Below are positions 44,969 to 56,817 of a DNA stretch of 64,000 nt, piece after piece. The position numbers were made by a program, and so were the translations under genes. Source of the DNA: Aralia elata (lineage: Eukaryota > Streptophyta > Magnoliopsida > Apiales > Araliaceae); the NCBI GenBank assembly GCA_034770075.1, contig CM068379.1, forward strand, positions 46,817,130 through 46,881,129, in the 5' to 3' direction. Position 1 is the first letter of the stretch. Each line of letters opens with the position of its first letter. The notes beneath the pieces were generated by a model that was given only the letters and a program-made list of their open reading frames with translations, searched no databases and had not been told where the DNA came from.

Positions 44969-45865
44969 CTAAGTAGAATTTTGACTTTCAGAAAAATTAA
45001 TTTCAATCATGAACAAACCTAGATCGGAAGTCGAAGCTTCTCCAAGCTTCTTCTGCTTTTGATCCGCAAGATACTCCTTGCAGTTCCTCTTCCAGTGTCC
45101 CGGCTTATTGCAATGGTAGCAAATTCCTTTGCTATCTGGATTAGGTTTATTTTTATCCTTGATTTTCGCCTTGCCCTTAGCCTTCTTGTTTTTCTTCTTT
45201 TGAGAAGATACCTTGGGCCTCTTCCTTTTCTTGGAAGAATCATCCACTAGTAAGACTTGATTCTTGTTGGATGAGAAGTGACCTTCAGCAGTTTTCAGCA
45301 TGTTAAGTAACTCAGGCAAGCTGACGTCCAACTTATTCATGTGAAAATTCACAACAAATTGTGAGAAGGTCTCCGGGAGTGACTGCAAGATCAAATCTTG
45401 ACTTAACTCCCCATCCATCACGAACCCAAGCTGTCCAAGTTGTTCAATCAGATTGATCATCTTGAGGACATGAGTCTCAACAGTAGTGCCCTCGGTCATA
45501 CAAGATCGGAAGAGCTCCTTAGATATCTGATATCTAGCAGTCCTACTTTGCTCACCATACAACTCTTTGAGGTGCAACAATATAGTAGGAGCATCCATAG
45601 TTTCATGCTGACGCTGAAGCTCGTTACTCATGGATGCGAGCATGATGCATTGAGCCAAGATTGCATCATCTTGCCACTTTCTGAAAGTAGCAATCTCTTC
45701 CTCAGAGGCTGTTTCTACAACATTTGCAGGGACTGGCAAATTTAGGACATAAGAAATCTTTTCAGTAGTGAGAACAATTCTCAGATTCCTTAACCAGTCC
45801 GTGTAATTCGGTCCGGTTAGTTTGTTAGCATCAAGTATGCTACGCAGTGATAGTGAGTTTGACAT
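44969..45865 (-). CDS. gag: Copia-1 gag
   Basis: 298 codons read leftwards from MSNSLSLRSILDANKL. The frame is open 13 codons further upstream, but this Met matches the usual copia gag start. Capsid core: GPNYTDWLRNLRIVL, ATFRKWQDDAILAQCIMLASM, LKELYGEQSRTARYQISKELF, LIEQLGQLGFVMDGELSQDLILQSLP (UBN2/copia gag type). A lysine-rich stretch (KKRKRPKVSSQKKKNKKAKG) precedes one CCHC knuckle, CYHCNKPGHWKRNC. It would assemble particles and package RNA. It ends at TAG 44971-44969, which interrupts the normal gag-pol frame. Confidence 0.92.
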   Translation of the reverse strand: MSNSLSLRSILDANKLTGPNYTDWLRNLRIVLTTEKISYVLNLPVPANVVETASEEEIATFRKWQDDAILAQCIMLASMSNELQRQHETMDAPTILLHLKELYGEQSRTARYQISKELFRSCMTEGTTVETHVLKMINLIEQLGQLGFVMDGELSQDLILQSLPETFSQFVVNFHMNKLDVSLPELLNMLKTAEGHFSSNKNQVLLVDDSSKKRKRPKVSSQKKKNKKAKGKAKIKDKNKPNPDSKGICYHCNKPGHWKRNCKEYLADQKQKKLGEASTSDLGLFMIEINFSESQNST

Positions 45866-47081
45866 TTTTAAATTCTGCATGTGAAATAGACAACATTTTA
45901 GCATACATTCAATTTATTAATCATCAAAATAAATTAGGTCTTTATTTAAATTGGTATCTCCCACTATTTTTATCAAACTATATTACCCTCATTATATAGT
46001 TCGGCAAATCTAATTAAGGATCTACTAGTGAGATTAAGGATCCCATTTCAAATGTATATAGCCTTGTGTGTGCACAACAAACTATATATAAATAAATAGG
46101 TAGACAACTATTGTCAATTACATCACCATGTAACTCCTTGTATTTTGCCTCTTAGATTATAATGGTCAAGTGTGTGCACATCCGAACTAAAATAATCTAA
46201 GTTAAGTCCAGCCTAGCACTTCCATATATGTGAAGAGAAAAAAACCGCCCTTGTGTGTGCACAACAAATCAGTAATGTTCAATTCCTTAATAAGCATCAA
46301 ATGTGATAAAACAACATCTTAAATATTTAATACTCGCCTTGTGTGTGCACAACAAACTCATATTAAATATTTAATACTCTATCGTTTTACCATGCTAGAA
46401 GGCGACGTTCGATATTCCAAATATCTTTGAACGCTTAGGACTTAATATATTACTTTGAGGAGTTTGTTATTATTAGTCTCATCTTGTTAAGCGCGCATGC
46501 ACATATATATATAAAATACGCGTCATATTATTTAACATGCGAAGCATGTTGGATAATATATAATATATATATATATATATAGTAAGCATGCACATATAGA
46601 ATACTATATTCTACCCGGATTGATTATGGACATTTATTCTAGTTTGGTTCACTAGAGCCACCAAGTGAACCAAAAGGTCAAACCTAGGGTGCAAGAATTG
46701 AATTTAAATATAACTATTACATTTAAACCCGGGCTCCATTACAAACGGATCTTCAAGCGCTCCTTGCTCCTTGGTCTCCAATTCTTCATAATTTAATTCT
46801 AACTAGTCCTATTACAAAAACTATTTACATTAAATAGAAACCTTGATCAGCAGTAAAGGGGAAGTACATAGGAGGGAGATAGAATTTACATTAAGAAAAA
46901 ATTAGAGAAGACGAGGTACGCAGACCCCATTTATAAAAACCCATACATTCAAGCATCCTCTAAAATAATTCCAATCACACATTGGTCAATAGTCCATAAT
47001 CAATCCCTATTTATTATCATACATATCTCTATATGTATCAATAAATAACATTCATCTCATGAATAATAAAATCATTCTATA
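45866..47081 (-). other. Copia-1 long leader, gag-proximal part
   Basis: Non-coding. A motif 'gccttgtgtgtgcacaacaa' occurs at 46061-46081, 46248-46268 and 46336-46356, with a partial copy at 46166-46180. AT microsatellites lie at about 46505-46580. The leader continues beyond the LARD at 56546-56974, so it is about 1.6 kb long, long for a copia element. Confidence 0.6.
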
Positions 47082-49169
47082 TGTAGACACCCAAATTTTG
47101 CGTTTCCTTCTACTAACCTTGACAGGAGGGCGAAATCGTCAATTGAACCAGCTTGCAGGAGCAAAAGAGCGGGCACAGGGGCGAGCGCCCGGCACCGTCG
47201 CAATGATTTGGGCAGCCCAAGTCGACGTGACAGCATGACGTCCAAGGCAGGCATTTCCGAATGAGGTGGCACGTCTCCCGAAAGTTCCCGGACTGCGGAA
47301 TACGGGCCTGTCAGCGAAAACCGACGTTGCGGTACGAAAATCGAGGCGTGGCACGAAAATCGAGAAAGTCAGGCCCGCCAGCCGCGGATAGATCTGCGGC
47401 CAAGTGGGTGCGCCAGCACGGGAAACCAGGAAATCAGCACTAACCAGCTGAGTGCGATGGGAGGCGTGCCAGCTGGCCAGCCGCAGATCCATCTGCGGCC
47501 AGCCGCAGATAGATCTGCGGCTGGCTCTGGCCAGCCTATTTAAGCCCAGCTTCGGGCAGCATACAGGAGGTTGGAGAATTTGAGGAAGAAGGAGAATACA
47601 ACAGCAACCAAACTCGGAAATAGAGGGAAAATAGCTAGATTTTTGCAACAAAATAGTGAGAAAGAAGAAGAAAAAAAGAGTGGAATTAATTCTTTTGAGT
47701 TTGATTGTATCAAATACACTCCTTATCTTATTCAAATACACAAGTTCATATCCATTTGAGATCAATTGCAAGGTGAAAATTTCTATTTGTTCTAGCAATT
47801 TATGTCATATTGATTGGGTAAATTAGAGGTAACTTTCATATATCTTGTTGAACAATCATGGGTTAGGGATTATTGGTGAAGGTTCCATCGGAACAAAATT
47901 CTTCCTAATAACCCGAGGATGTCCAATTGATGAAATTTCTAACTTATTTATGGTGATTCATTGGGTGTAATTTATTTGGATTGTCATTTTAGGATGTCTT
48001 GGTATTGTTAGATTATCCGGGTTGGTTTATTTTCTTGTAATATCCGATTGTTTGTGTGTGGACACTTGGTTGTGAGCCTAGGGGAGCGACCCCGGGGTCC
48101 CGATCCGATGATGGACATATCTTGATGTAAGAAGTAGAGATGACGTAGTTCTCATTGTAAATATGTAATCGTTGGGCCTTAAAACGACGCTAAGGCGAGA
48201 ATCGTGCTTAAGGCCCCGAAATAGTGAAATTTGTGATTGTTGGCGTTCGGGGATATTTTGATGGCTTACATGCCCATGAATAGCCCGACGCGTGTTTATG
48301 CTCGATTTGAATTATGACACGAAATTGATTTCAAAGCTAAATGATAAGATTTTCATAAAATCAATCAAAGTAGGATATTAGAATCACGAGGTTAAAATTT
48401 GAGAAACGTTAATGAAATGTCGATTCCTATCTAACGAGAAAGCTAAAGAAAAATCGTTTTCCAAAACAACACACGAAATGATTTTATAAATAAATGACGT
48501 TTTATTAAATCTTTGTGCATAGGGTGAAAGAGATCCTAGAAATTGCCCATCATTTTATGAAAGCAACGTATAGATCTCAATTCCTATTTTGACGAAGGTT
48601 TAAAACTCTTGTTTTGTTAAAACGACACTTAACGAAAATCTCATAGTTTTGATAATTAAAATCAAACCTTTCTCATAAAGCTTTCTCGTGTATGCCGAAA
48701 AGACATTCCGAAGCATTCTCAAAGTAAAACACGATTTTCCCTAAAATCCAAATGATTCTTTCATACACACACACGCACGCACACACACACACACACACAT
48801 TTCATGAATTAAAGGATAGGAGAAGCATCAAGATTGCGGTAACCGTGTTTCACGGAAGTCGAGGGGTGCCTAACACCTTCCCCTCACTTAAACAAGCCCC
48901 CGAACTCTATGAATCTCGATCCGCAGACCAAATTAATTCGGAGTCACATATGAGCCAGCGATTTATAAAACACGAAAATTCGGATGAGTTGGTACATCCA
49001 TTTCAAATATACCAACTGGCGACTCTGGTTAATTGGCTCATCATAAAAAACGATCTTTCAAAACCCCGTCGACACTCAATGCCGACCTTTTCCAAAAAAA
49101 TCATTAAATCAAAAGGCTAAAATTGGAAAAGACTAAAAGGAGACGAGAAGAGAAAACCCGGCGTCGACA
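47082..49169 (+). repeat. 5' LTR of the LARD
   Basis: 2088 bp. Three dyads CCGCAGAT-NN-ATCTGCGG (47392-47409 with a mismatch, 47481-47498, 47499-47524, the last with 12-bp arms) lie just upstream of a TATA-like TATTTAAG (47537-47544). A (CA)n tract lies at about 48764-48800. Long minus-strand open frames here have no recognisable protein. Confidence 0.93.
47537..47544 (+). promoter_or_regulatory. TATA-like box of the LARD 5' LTR
   Basis: TATTTAAG in 'gcctatttaagcccag', 455 bp into the LTR; same site at 54910-54917. Confidence 0.4.
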
Positions 49170-49171
49170 GC

Positions 49172-49189
49172 TGGCGACTCTGCTGGGGA
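49172..49189 (+). other. Primer-binding site, tRNA-Arg type
   Basis: TGGCGACTCTGCTGGGGA, two bases after the LTR. From memory it is complementary to the 3' end of a plant tRNA-Arg, the primer reported for Ogre/Tat-like elements. Confidence 0.75.
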
Positions 49190-50570
49190 CATTAGAGGGC
49201 TTAAGCCGCGTCAGGTCTTGATGCTATCCTATCCTTTAAAATTTATAAATGTGTATGTGCATGCGACATTTTGACTTCTTTTTATTGTTGTGTAAATGTG
49301 TGTTGTTGTCCAATGAATGAATGATTGAATGGGTTTGCTTTACTTCAAAGTAATCATTTGCATACGGTGAGGACGATGAATGTGAATGTATGTTGAGAGA
49401 GTACCTCCTCCTGAGGCGAACCCGTCGGTTGCTTATTACTGGACTCGATGGGGCTGCTCCCCGGAGATGGCTCAGGAAACGCACCACTCAAATCCGCTCC
49501 AATCGAAAGGGCTCAGACGAGTAGATTGCGAAGATTTGGGAACCTTCATGCCGAAAAGCCCGCGAGAGTAACCCTAGGGTAGGTCAGCCTCTGATAAACC
49601 TAACGAAAGGGAAGCTTCTTCATGCCCTTTTATCATTCAGTCAAATAAATGTCATGTAAATGACATATAACTGTCGTACCGGCATCATCGTAATAAATAT
49701 GTCCTGTATCATGTGATTACATCACCTGCACATATAAAGAGAATACTGACATGGTTTTGCAGGAGGGCAATCCGTGCCACGTACCAAGGTTGTCTAAAAA
49801 CTTCTAAATACTATCCTGTCATCAAACACTGACCTTGTTTTGCAGGATAAGATTAAGAGAACCGTGAAAGCGTGGCATAACGATCACAAAGAACTCGGAG
49901 TAGGGGCATGTTCGACCACAAAAAAAAAATCAAAAAAAAAAAAAAAAATCAAAAAAATCAAAAAAATTAAAAAAATCAAAAAAATCAAAGATCCCCCAAA
50001 CCGTTCAACAAGTCAAAGGACCGGATCTTTTGTCAGCCCAGCGAGATACTGATGCAACCAGTACAAGGGAGATCACAAGAAAAGCAGCTTAACACTGGGG
50101 CATCTATCAAGTACCTAGGAAATGATGACGTGCAAATTGGCACCCATGCAATAATCCCATCAACATGCACTAGCATCATCAAATGCTACCTCACGTCAAT
50201 TTAATCTTCAACGGTACGATCATCTGGCATTTTTCAAGCATAGTTTTCCCGGGATACGATGATCCGCGTGAAGGGGGGATTTTATTTGACTTGATAGGAA
50301 TCGAATTAATTCTGACAAGCAATCGTGGAGCACGATCGTGAGTATGATTAGACGAAGAAGGCTATTCAACCTTTTGATCGGGTACAAAGCCTTAATTCAA
50401 AACAACGTTTGCGACAGAATCGACCTCATGTGACAGCCTTCACTTTGCATTTGCACCAGCCTTCAGTTGTGGGGTATAAAGCTATGACGACGTTGATGGC
50501 AGTTAACACGTAGTCAGACAGTCAATAATTATCAATATCAAGAAGTCAGACAATAAATGATTATCAAGCT
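49190..50570 (+). other. LARD leader region
   Basis: No gene recognised. It contains two 'ttttgcagga' acceptor-like sites (about 49756 and 49839) and an A-rich tract of repeated 'atcaaaaaa' at 49919-49990. Confidence 0.5.
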
Positions 50571-51064
50571 AATGTCTCGAATCGTGGCCTGGGTTATTCG
50601 AGTAATTAAGCCCGAGGGGTGTCTCTACACCTGGTGCCCTAAAGCCATCTGGTTTGGGAGTCGCTGGCCCAACACTCGTTACATGGGTAACTTAGAGCCT
50701 AAGAAAACGAGCATTACAATAGAGGAGACCCGAGCAGATTCGAATCGTGGCATGGGCTACTCGAGTAATTAAGCCTAATGGGTGTCTCTGCATCTGGTGC
50801 CCTAAAGCCGTCTGGTTTGGGAGTCACCGGCCTAACACTCGCTACATGGGTAACTCAAGCCTAAGAAAACGAATCTTGCGCAAGGTCAAGCAAAGAGTGA
50901 ATGGTGCAAACCACCAGCTTGTCTCGAACCGTGGCCTTTGTTACTCGAGTAAATAAACCCGAAGGGGTGTCTGTACACCTAATGCCCCAAAATCGTCTGG
51001 TTCGGGAGCCATTGGTCCAAAACTCGTTAAATGGGTAACTTTGAAAAGCCTAAGAAAACGAGAC
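50571..51064 (+). repeat. Three diverged tandem copies of about 165-185 bp
   Basis: Copies start near 50577, 50740 and 50925, marked by 'tcgaatcgtggcctggg', 'ctcgagtaattaagcc', 'gtgccctaaagcc' and 'cctaagaaaacga'. They are much more diverged than the arrays further 3'. Confidence 0.75.
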
Positions 51065-52266
51065 AAGTGAAGTGGGCTAATAAAAAGAAAAGATAAAAAC
51101 TCTCGGCCTTAAACAATAAGTCATGGAAGAGAAACCCCTACTGAGTGCTGCATCGCACAGTGCATTTGTCATATGACGTCAATCCTGCTAAGAACGTTGT
51201 CGAGAATGAAGACAGAATGCCTTTGACGAGAGAAGGTAGTTCTTTTGAATTCGACCTTACTCACATACAATGACCATGAATGCTTGAAGGTGTTCTTACG
51301 ATTTCATAACTCGTCAAATAGAAAATCATCAACTCACGAGGGATTGAATAAAAAAAAAAAAAAAAATAAATAAAAAAAAAATAAAAATAAAAAAATAAAA
51401 ATACATTCACGGTTCACCACTTGCTAGATTATGTGATCAAAAGATATATTCAATTTCATGTGCTTTAACTGCATTTTTGTCGAGATTATAATATCTTTGT
51501 GTTGAACTAACACTAACGGCCCGAGCCTTTAAGTTTTGGCGTTTGTTAGTCATTTGATATGCAGGATCTTGCAGAGCTGTGGATAACTCAGCACAATCAA
51601 CATCGCGAGTTCTCGATAGAAATTCTTGGTAGCGACACGCACCAAGGCATGGGGCAGTTAAGAATCGTGAAACGGAAGGAAGCTGAGGCTGCACAAAACT
51701 CCTCGTCATGCGGCCTCTCCCCAATCCCGACTATCAATGCCTCGACATCAAATCGATCCACGTGCATGAGCATATACAAGGATGATATAATGCTGGACAG
51801 CAGCATATCGGCCGTCAAGAATGATCAAAAGGCCAAGGAGCTAACATAGCTGTCGATCATCACAGAGAGCGAAGCAGACTGCCTCAACTAGATGAAATGA
51901 AGACGACCAAAAACAGGCAGAGTATCAAACCAATGTTGAAGTTTAAAGACTACACTGCACGATGAGGTGTGATCCAATCAAATGTTGGCAAACGACGACG
52001 ACTGTCGAATCGTATCATTTGACTGAACAGGGGTCATTTCTATCTAAGACATATGTTGTGCACATGCATCTGTCCATAACATATCTGCCAGATCATGCAT
52101 AACACCTTTTTCATGCATGCAAGTACGATCAAAATGAAAATCTTCAGGAAAGTACAAGCACGTCGCTTTCAACCTCACAAATGATCAGAGTGATGGCTTT
52201 TGCGGCATGGTACGTGCACGATATTGGTGGGAGATCCAGGACAAAAGCTGATCAACAATCCCATCC

Positions 52267-52298
<32 letters not shown>

Positions 52299-52338
52299 AA
52301 AAAAAAAAAAAAACAAAAAAGAAAAAAAGACAGAAAAC
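51065..52338 (+). other. LARD central region without recognisable gene
   Basis: It has A-rich tracts at 51349-51403 and 52266-52335. An open frame of 96 codons (51559-51849) resembles nothing known to me. No RT, integrase or gag motif in either strand. Confidence 0.45.
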
Positions 52339-53170
52339 AACAAACCCTGGGAAGGGCTGAGATCCACGCGAACCACAACAAGATGGTGAGCACCCCTGGG
52401 AAGGGCTGATATCCACAAAAAGAAAAAAGACAAAAAACAACAAACCCTGGGAAGGGCTGAGATCCACGCGAACCACAACAAGATGGTGAGCACCCCTGAG
52501 AAGGGCTGATATCCACAAAAAGAAAAAAGACAAAAAATAACAAACCCTGGGAAGGGCTGAGATCCACGCGAACCACAACAAGATGGTGAGCACCCCTGGG
52601 AAGGGCTGATATCCACAAAAAGAAAAAAGACAAAAAACAACAAACCCTGGGAAGGGCTGAGATCCACGCGAACCACAACAAGATGGTGAGCAACCCCTGG
52701 GAAGGGCTGATATCCACAAAAAGAAAAAAAGACAAAAAACAACAAACCCTGGGAAGGGCTGAGATCCACGCGAACCACAACAAGATGGTGAGCACCCCTG
52801 GGAAGGGCTGATATCCACAAAAAGAAAAAAGACAAAAAACAACAAACCCTGGGAAGGGCTGAGATCCACGCGAACCACAACAAGATGGTGAGCACCCCTG
52901 GGAAGGGCTGATATCCACAAAAAGAAAAAAGACAAAAAACAACAAACCCTGGGAAGGGCTGAGATCCACGCGAACCACAACAAGATGGTGAGCAACCCCT
53001 GGGAAGGGCTGATATCCACAAAAAGAAAAAAAGACAAAAACAACAAACCCTGGGAAGGGCTGAGATCCACGCGAACCACAACAAGATGGTGAGCAAACCC
53101 TGGGAAGGGCTGATATCCGCAAAAAGAAAAAAGACAAAAAACAACAAACCCTGGGAAGGGCTGAGATCCA
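52339..53170 (+). repeat. 100-bp minisatellite, eight units
   Basis: 'caaaccctgggaagggctga' starts at 52341, 52441, 52541, 52641, 52743, 52843, 52943, 53044 and 53145. Each unit has two halves: one ending 'gatccacgcgaaccacaac', the other 'atatccacaaaaagaaaa'. Copies are nearly identical. The array has no stop on the minus strand in three frames, which creates long but meaningless open frames. Confidence 0.95.
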
Positions 53171-54216
53171 AGATAACCGACCGGCGACGATAACCGGAGG
53201 TTACGCGATGGGCGACCGGCGACGATACCCGGCCCCGACATGACGATCGACCGGCGACGATAACCGGCGATCACGAGATGGATGACCGGCAACGATAACC
53301 GGCTCCGACAAGATAACCGACCGGCGACGATAACCGGAGGTTGCGAGATGGGTGACCGGCGACGATACCCGGCCCCGACATGACGATCGACCGGCGACGA
53401 TAACCGGCGATCACGAGATGGATGACCGGCGACGATAACCGGCTCCGACAAGATAACCAACCGGCGACGATAACCGGGGGTTACGAGATGGGAGACCGGC
53501 GACGATACCCGGCCCCGACATGACGATCGACCGGCGACGATAACCGGCGATCACGAGATGGATGACCGGCGACGATAACCGGCTCCGACAAGATAACCAA
53601 CCGGCGACGATAACCGGGGGTTACGAGATGGGAGACCGGCGACGATATCCGGCCCCGACGAGACGATCGACCGGCGACGATAACCGGCGATCATGAGATG
53701 GATGTCCGGCGATGATAACCGGCTCCGACAGATAACCAACCGGCGACGATAACCGGGGGTTACGTGATGGGTGACCGGCGACGATACCCGGCCCCGACAT
53801 GACGATCGACCGGCGACGGTAACCGGCGATCACGAGATGGATGACCGGCGACGATAACCGGCTCCGACAAGATAACCAACCGGCGACGATAACCGGGGGT
53901 TACGAGATGGGTGACCGGCGACGATACCCGGCCCCGACATGACGATCGACCGGCGACGATAACCGGCGATCACGAGATGGATGACCGGCGACGATAACCG
54001 GCTCCGACAAGATAACCAACCGGCGACGATAACCGGGGGTTACGAGATGGGTGACCGGCGACGATACCCGGCCCCGACGAGACGATCGACCGGCGACGAT
54101 AACCGGCGATCACGAGATGGATGACCGGCGACGATAACCGGCTCCGACAAGACAACCAACCGGCGACGATAACCGGGGGTTACGAGATGGGTGACCGGCG
54201 ACGATACCCGGCCCCG
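53171..54216 (+). repeat. 140-bp higher-order satellite of four 35-bp monomers
   Basis: Units start at 53171, 53311, 53451, 53591, 53730, 53870, 54010 and 54150 (the last partial). Every unit has four monomers with the core GACCGGCGACGATAACCGG followed by four different 16-bp tails in fixed order. It is extremely CpG- and CCGG-rich compared with its surroundings. Confidence 0.95.
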
Positions 54217-54455
54217 AACGAGATGATGGATTGAAAGAGTGAACCCAAAGACTAACAAACACGGTCAAAGGGTTAATACATTGACACTCTTACGAATGTC
54301 TTGCATGCATTACATCTTGTGTTGCATCATAAGCTATATGTGTGGCATCATGTATGCACTGTCATTCTTACACACTGTCATTCATGCATCGAGTGTCTAT
54401 TCTTTATCCTGTTCATTTCATTTATCATTTCATAAACATGATAAAGAGGGGCAGC
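54217..54455 (+). other. LARD 3' end and polypurine tract
   Basis: A short unique stretch with 'cattcatgcatcgagtg', ending in the tract AAAGAGGGGCAGC (54443-54455) directly before the 3' LTR. Confidence 0.75.
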
Positions 54456-56540
54456 TGTAGACACCCAAATTTTGCGTTTCCTTCTACTAACCTTGACAGG
54501 AGGGCGAAATCGTCAATTGAACCAGCTTGCAGGAGCAAAAGAGCGGGCACAGGGGCGAGCGCCCGGCACCGTCGCAATGATTTGGGCAGCCCAAGTCGAC
54601 GTGACAGCATGACGTCCAAGGCAGGCATTTCCGAATGAGGTGGCACGTCTCCCGAAAGTTCCCGGACTGCGGAATACGGGCCTGTCAGCGAAAACCGACG
54701 TTGCGGTACGAAAATCGAGGCGTGGCACGAAAATCGAGAAAGTCAGGCCCGCCAGCCGCGGATAGATCTGCGGCCAAGTGGGTGCGCCAGCACGGAAACC
54801 AGGAAATCAGCACTAACCAGCTGAGTGCGATGGGAGGCGTGCCAGCTGGCCAGCCGCAGATCCATCTGCGGCCAGCCGCAGATAGATCTGCGGCTGGCTC
54901 TGGCCAGCCTATTTAAGCCCAGCTTCGGGCAGCATACAGGAGGTTGGAGAATTTGAGGAAGAAGGAGAATACAACAGCAACCAAACTCGGAAATAGAGGG
55001 AAAATAGCTAGATTTTTGCAACAAAATAGTGAGAAAGAAGAAGAAAAAAAGAGTGGAATTAATTCTTTTGAGTTTGATTGTATCAAATACACTCCTTATC
55101 TTATTCAAATACACAAGTTCATATCCATTTGAGATCAATTGCAAGGTGAAAATTTCTATTTGTTCTAGCAATTTATGTCATATTGATTGGGTAAATTAGA
55201 GGTAACTTTCATATATCTTGTTGAACAATCATGGGTTAGGGATTATTGGTGAAGGTTCCATCGGAACAAAATTCTTCCTAATAACCCGAGGATGTCCAAT
55301 TGATGAAATTTCTAACTTATTTATGGTGATTCATTGGGTGTAATTTATTTGGATTGTCATTTTAGGATGTCTTGGTATTGTTAGATTATCCGGGTTGGTT
55401 TATTTTCTTGTAATATCCGATTGTTTGTGTGTGGACACTTGGTTGTGAGCCTAGGGGAGCGACCCCGGGGTCCCGATCCGATGATGGACATATCTTGATG
55501 TAAGAAGTAGAGATGACGTAGTTCTCATTGTAAATATGTAATCGTTGGGCCTTAAAACGACGCTAAGGCGAGAATCGTGCTTAAGGCCCCGAAATAGTGA
55601 AATTTGTGATTGTTGGCGTTCGGGGATATTTTGATGGCTTACATGCCCATGAATAGCCCGACGCGTGTTTATGCTCGATTTGAATTATGACACGAAATTG
55701 ATTTCAAAGCTAAATGATAAGATTTTCATAAAATCAATCAAAGTAGGATATTAGAATCACGAGGTTAAAATTTGAGAAACGTTAATGAAATGTCGATTCC
55801 TATCTAACGAGAAAGCTAAAGAAAAATCGTTTTCCAAAACAACACACGAAATGATTTTATAAATAAATGACGTTTTATTAAATCTTTGTGCATAGGGTGA
55901 AAGAGATCCTAGAAATTGCCCATCATTTTATGAAAGCAACGTATAGATCTCAATTCCTATTTTGACGAAGGTTTAAAACTCTTGTTTTGTTAAAACGACA
56001 CTTAACGAAAATCTCATAGTTTTGATAATTAAAATCAAACCTTTCTCATAAAGCTTTCTCGTGTATGCCGAAAAGACATTCCGAAGCATTCTCAAAGTAA
56101 AACACGATTTTCCCTAAAATCCAAATGATTCTTTCATACACACACACGCACGCACACACACACACACACATTTCATGAATTAAAGGATAGGAGAAGCATC
56201 AAGATTGCGGTAACCGTGTTTCACGGAAGTCGAGGGGTGCCTAACACCTTCCCCTCACTTAAACAAGCCCCCGAACTCTATGAATCTCGATCCGCAGACC
56301 AAATTAATTCGGAGTCACATATGAGCCAGCGATTTATAAAACACGAAAATTCGGATGAGTTGGTACATCCATTTCAAATATACCAACTGGCGACTCTGGT
56401 TAATTGGCTCATCATAAAAAACGATCTTTCAAAACCCCGTCGACACTCAATGCCGACCTTTTCCAAAAAAATCATTAAATCAAAAGGCTAAAATTGGAAA
56501 AGACTAAAAGGAGACGAGAAGAGAAAACCCGGCGTCGACA
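54456..56540 (+). repeat. 3' LTR of the LARD
   Basis: 2085 bp, same as 47082-49169 but for one missing G (near 54795) and one CA unit less in the microsatellite. TATA-like site at 54910-54917. Dyads at 54854-54871 and 54872-54897. Confidence 0.93.
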
Positions 56541-56545
56541 CTATA

Positions 56546-56783
56546 TATATATGAGTGTCATTTAATGGGCAATTTTAAGTTGCATGAAATCCAATTTCAA
56601 GATTAAAATAAACTCTTTATTTTAATTATAAAATTATTAAGAATATTGTATATATATATAACCACGGTATATATTATATATATATATATATATAATCACG
56701 TGATATGTTATATATATATGAATCCGTTACTATATATTATATATATATATATATATAATATATGTAATCCGTTACTAATTATG

Positions 56784-56817
<34 letters not shown>

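Larger units (their letters stand above)
47082..56540 (+). mobile_element. Non-autonomous LTR retrotransposon (LARD) with tRNA-Arg-type PBS
   Basis: LTRs of 2088 and 2085 bp begin TGTAGACACCC and end GGCGTCGACA. Perfect CTATA duplication (47077-47081, 56541-56545). The 5.3-kb interior has a PBS, a PPT, poly-A tracts and three blocks of tandem repeats but no gag, protease, RT, RNase H or integrase motif in any frame. LTRs differ only by one G and one CA repeat unit as far as I can see. The primer site and 3' tandem repeats suggest a Tat/Ogre-lineage derivative (inference). It inserted in the AT microsatellite of the copia-1 leader. Confidence 0.93.

Noticed and set aside
47139..47798. 219-codon minus-strand frame in the LARD LTR (also 54743-55171)
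   Set aside because: It spans the LTR promoter, is broken by the single-base LTR difference in the other copy, and resembles no known protein.
48752..49120. 122-codon frame starting with a His-Thr repeat
   Set aside because: It starts in the (CA)n microsatellite of an LTR; the other LTR gives a different length. No domain.
49840..50052. Lys-rich 70-codon frame in the LARD leader
   Set aside because: It encodes the 'atcaaaaaa' A-rich repeat (KKIKKIKKI); low-complexity translation.
52175..53460. Minus-strand open frames of 320-402 codons rich in F, S, P and W
   Set aside because: They are translations of the 100-bp minisatellite and part of the 140-bp satellite in several phases; no start context, domain or non-repeat sequence supports a protein.
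52339..54216. CRISPR-like array of regularly spaced repeats
   Set aside because: Plant nuclear DNA; units are contiguous tandem repeats without unique spacers and there are no cas genes.
53551..54258. Minus-strand frames with RLSSPVGYL/AGYRRRSPIS-like repeats
   Set aside because: Product of the 140-bp higher-order satellite; not a repeat protein.
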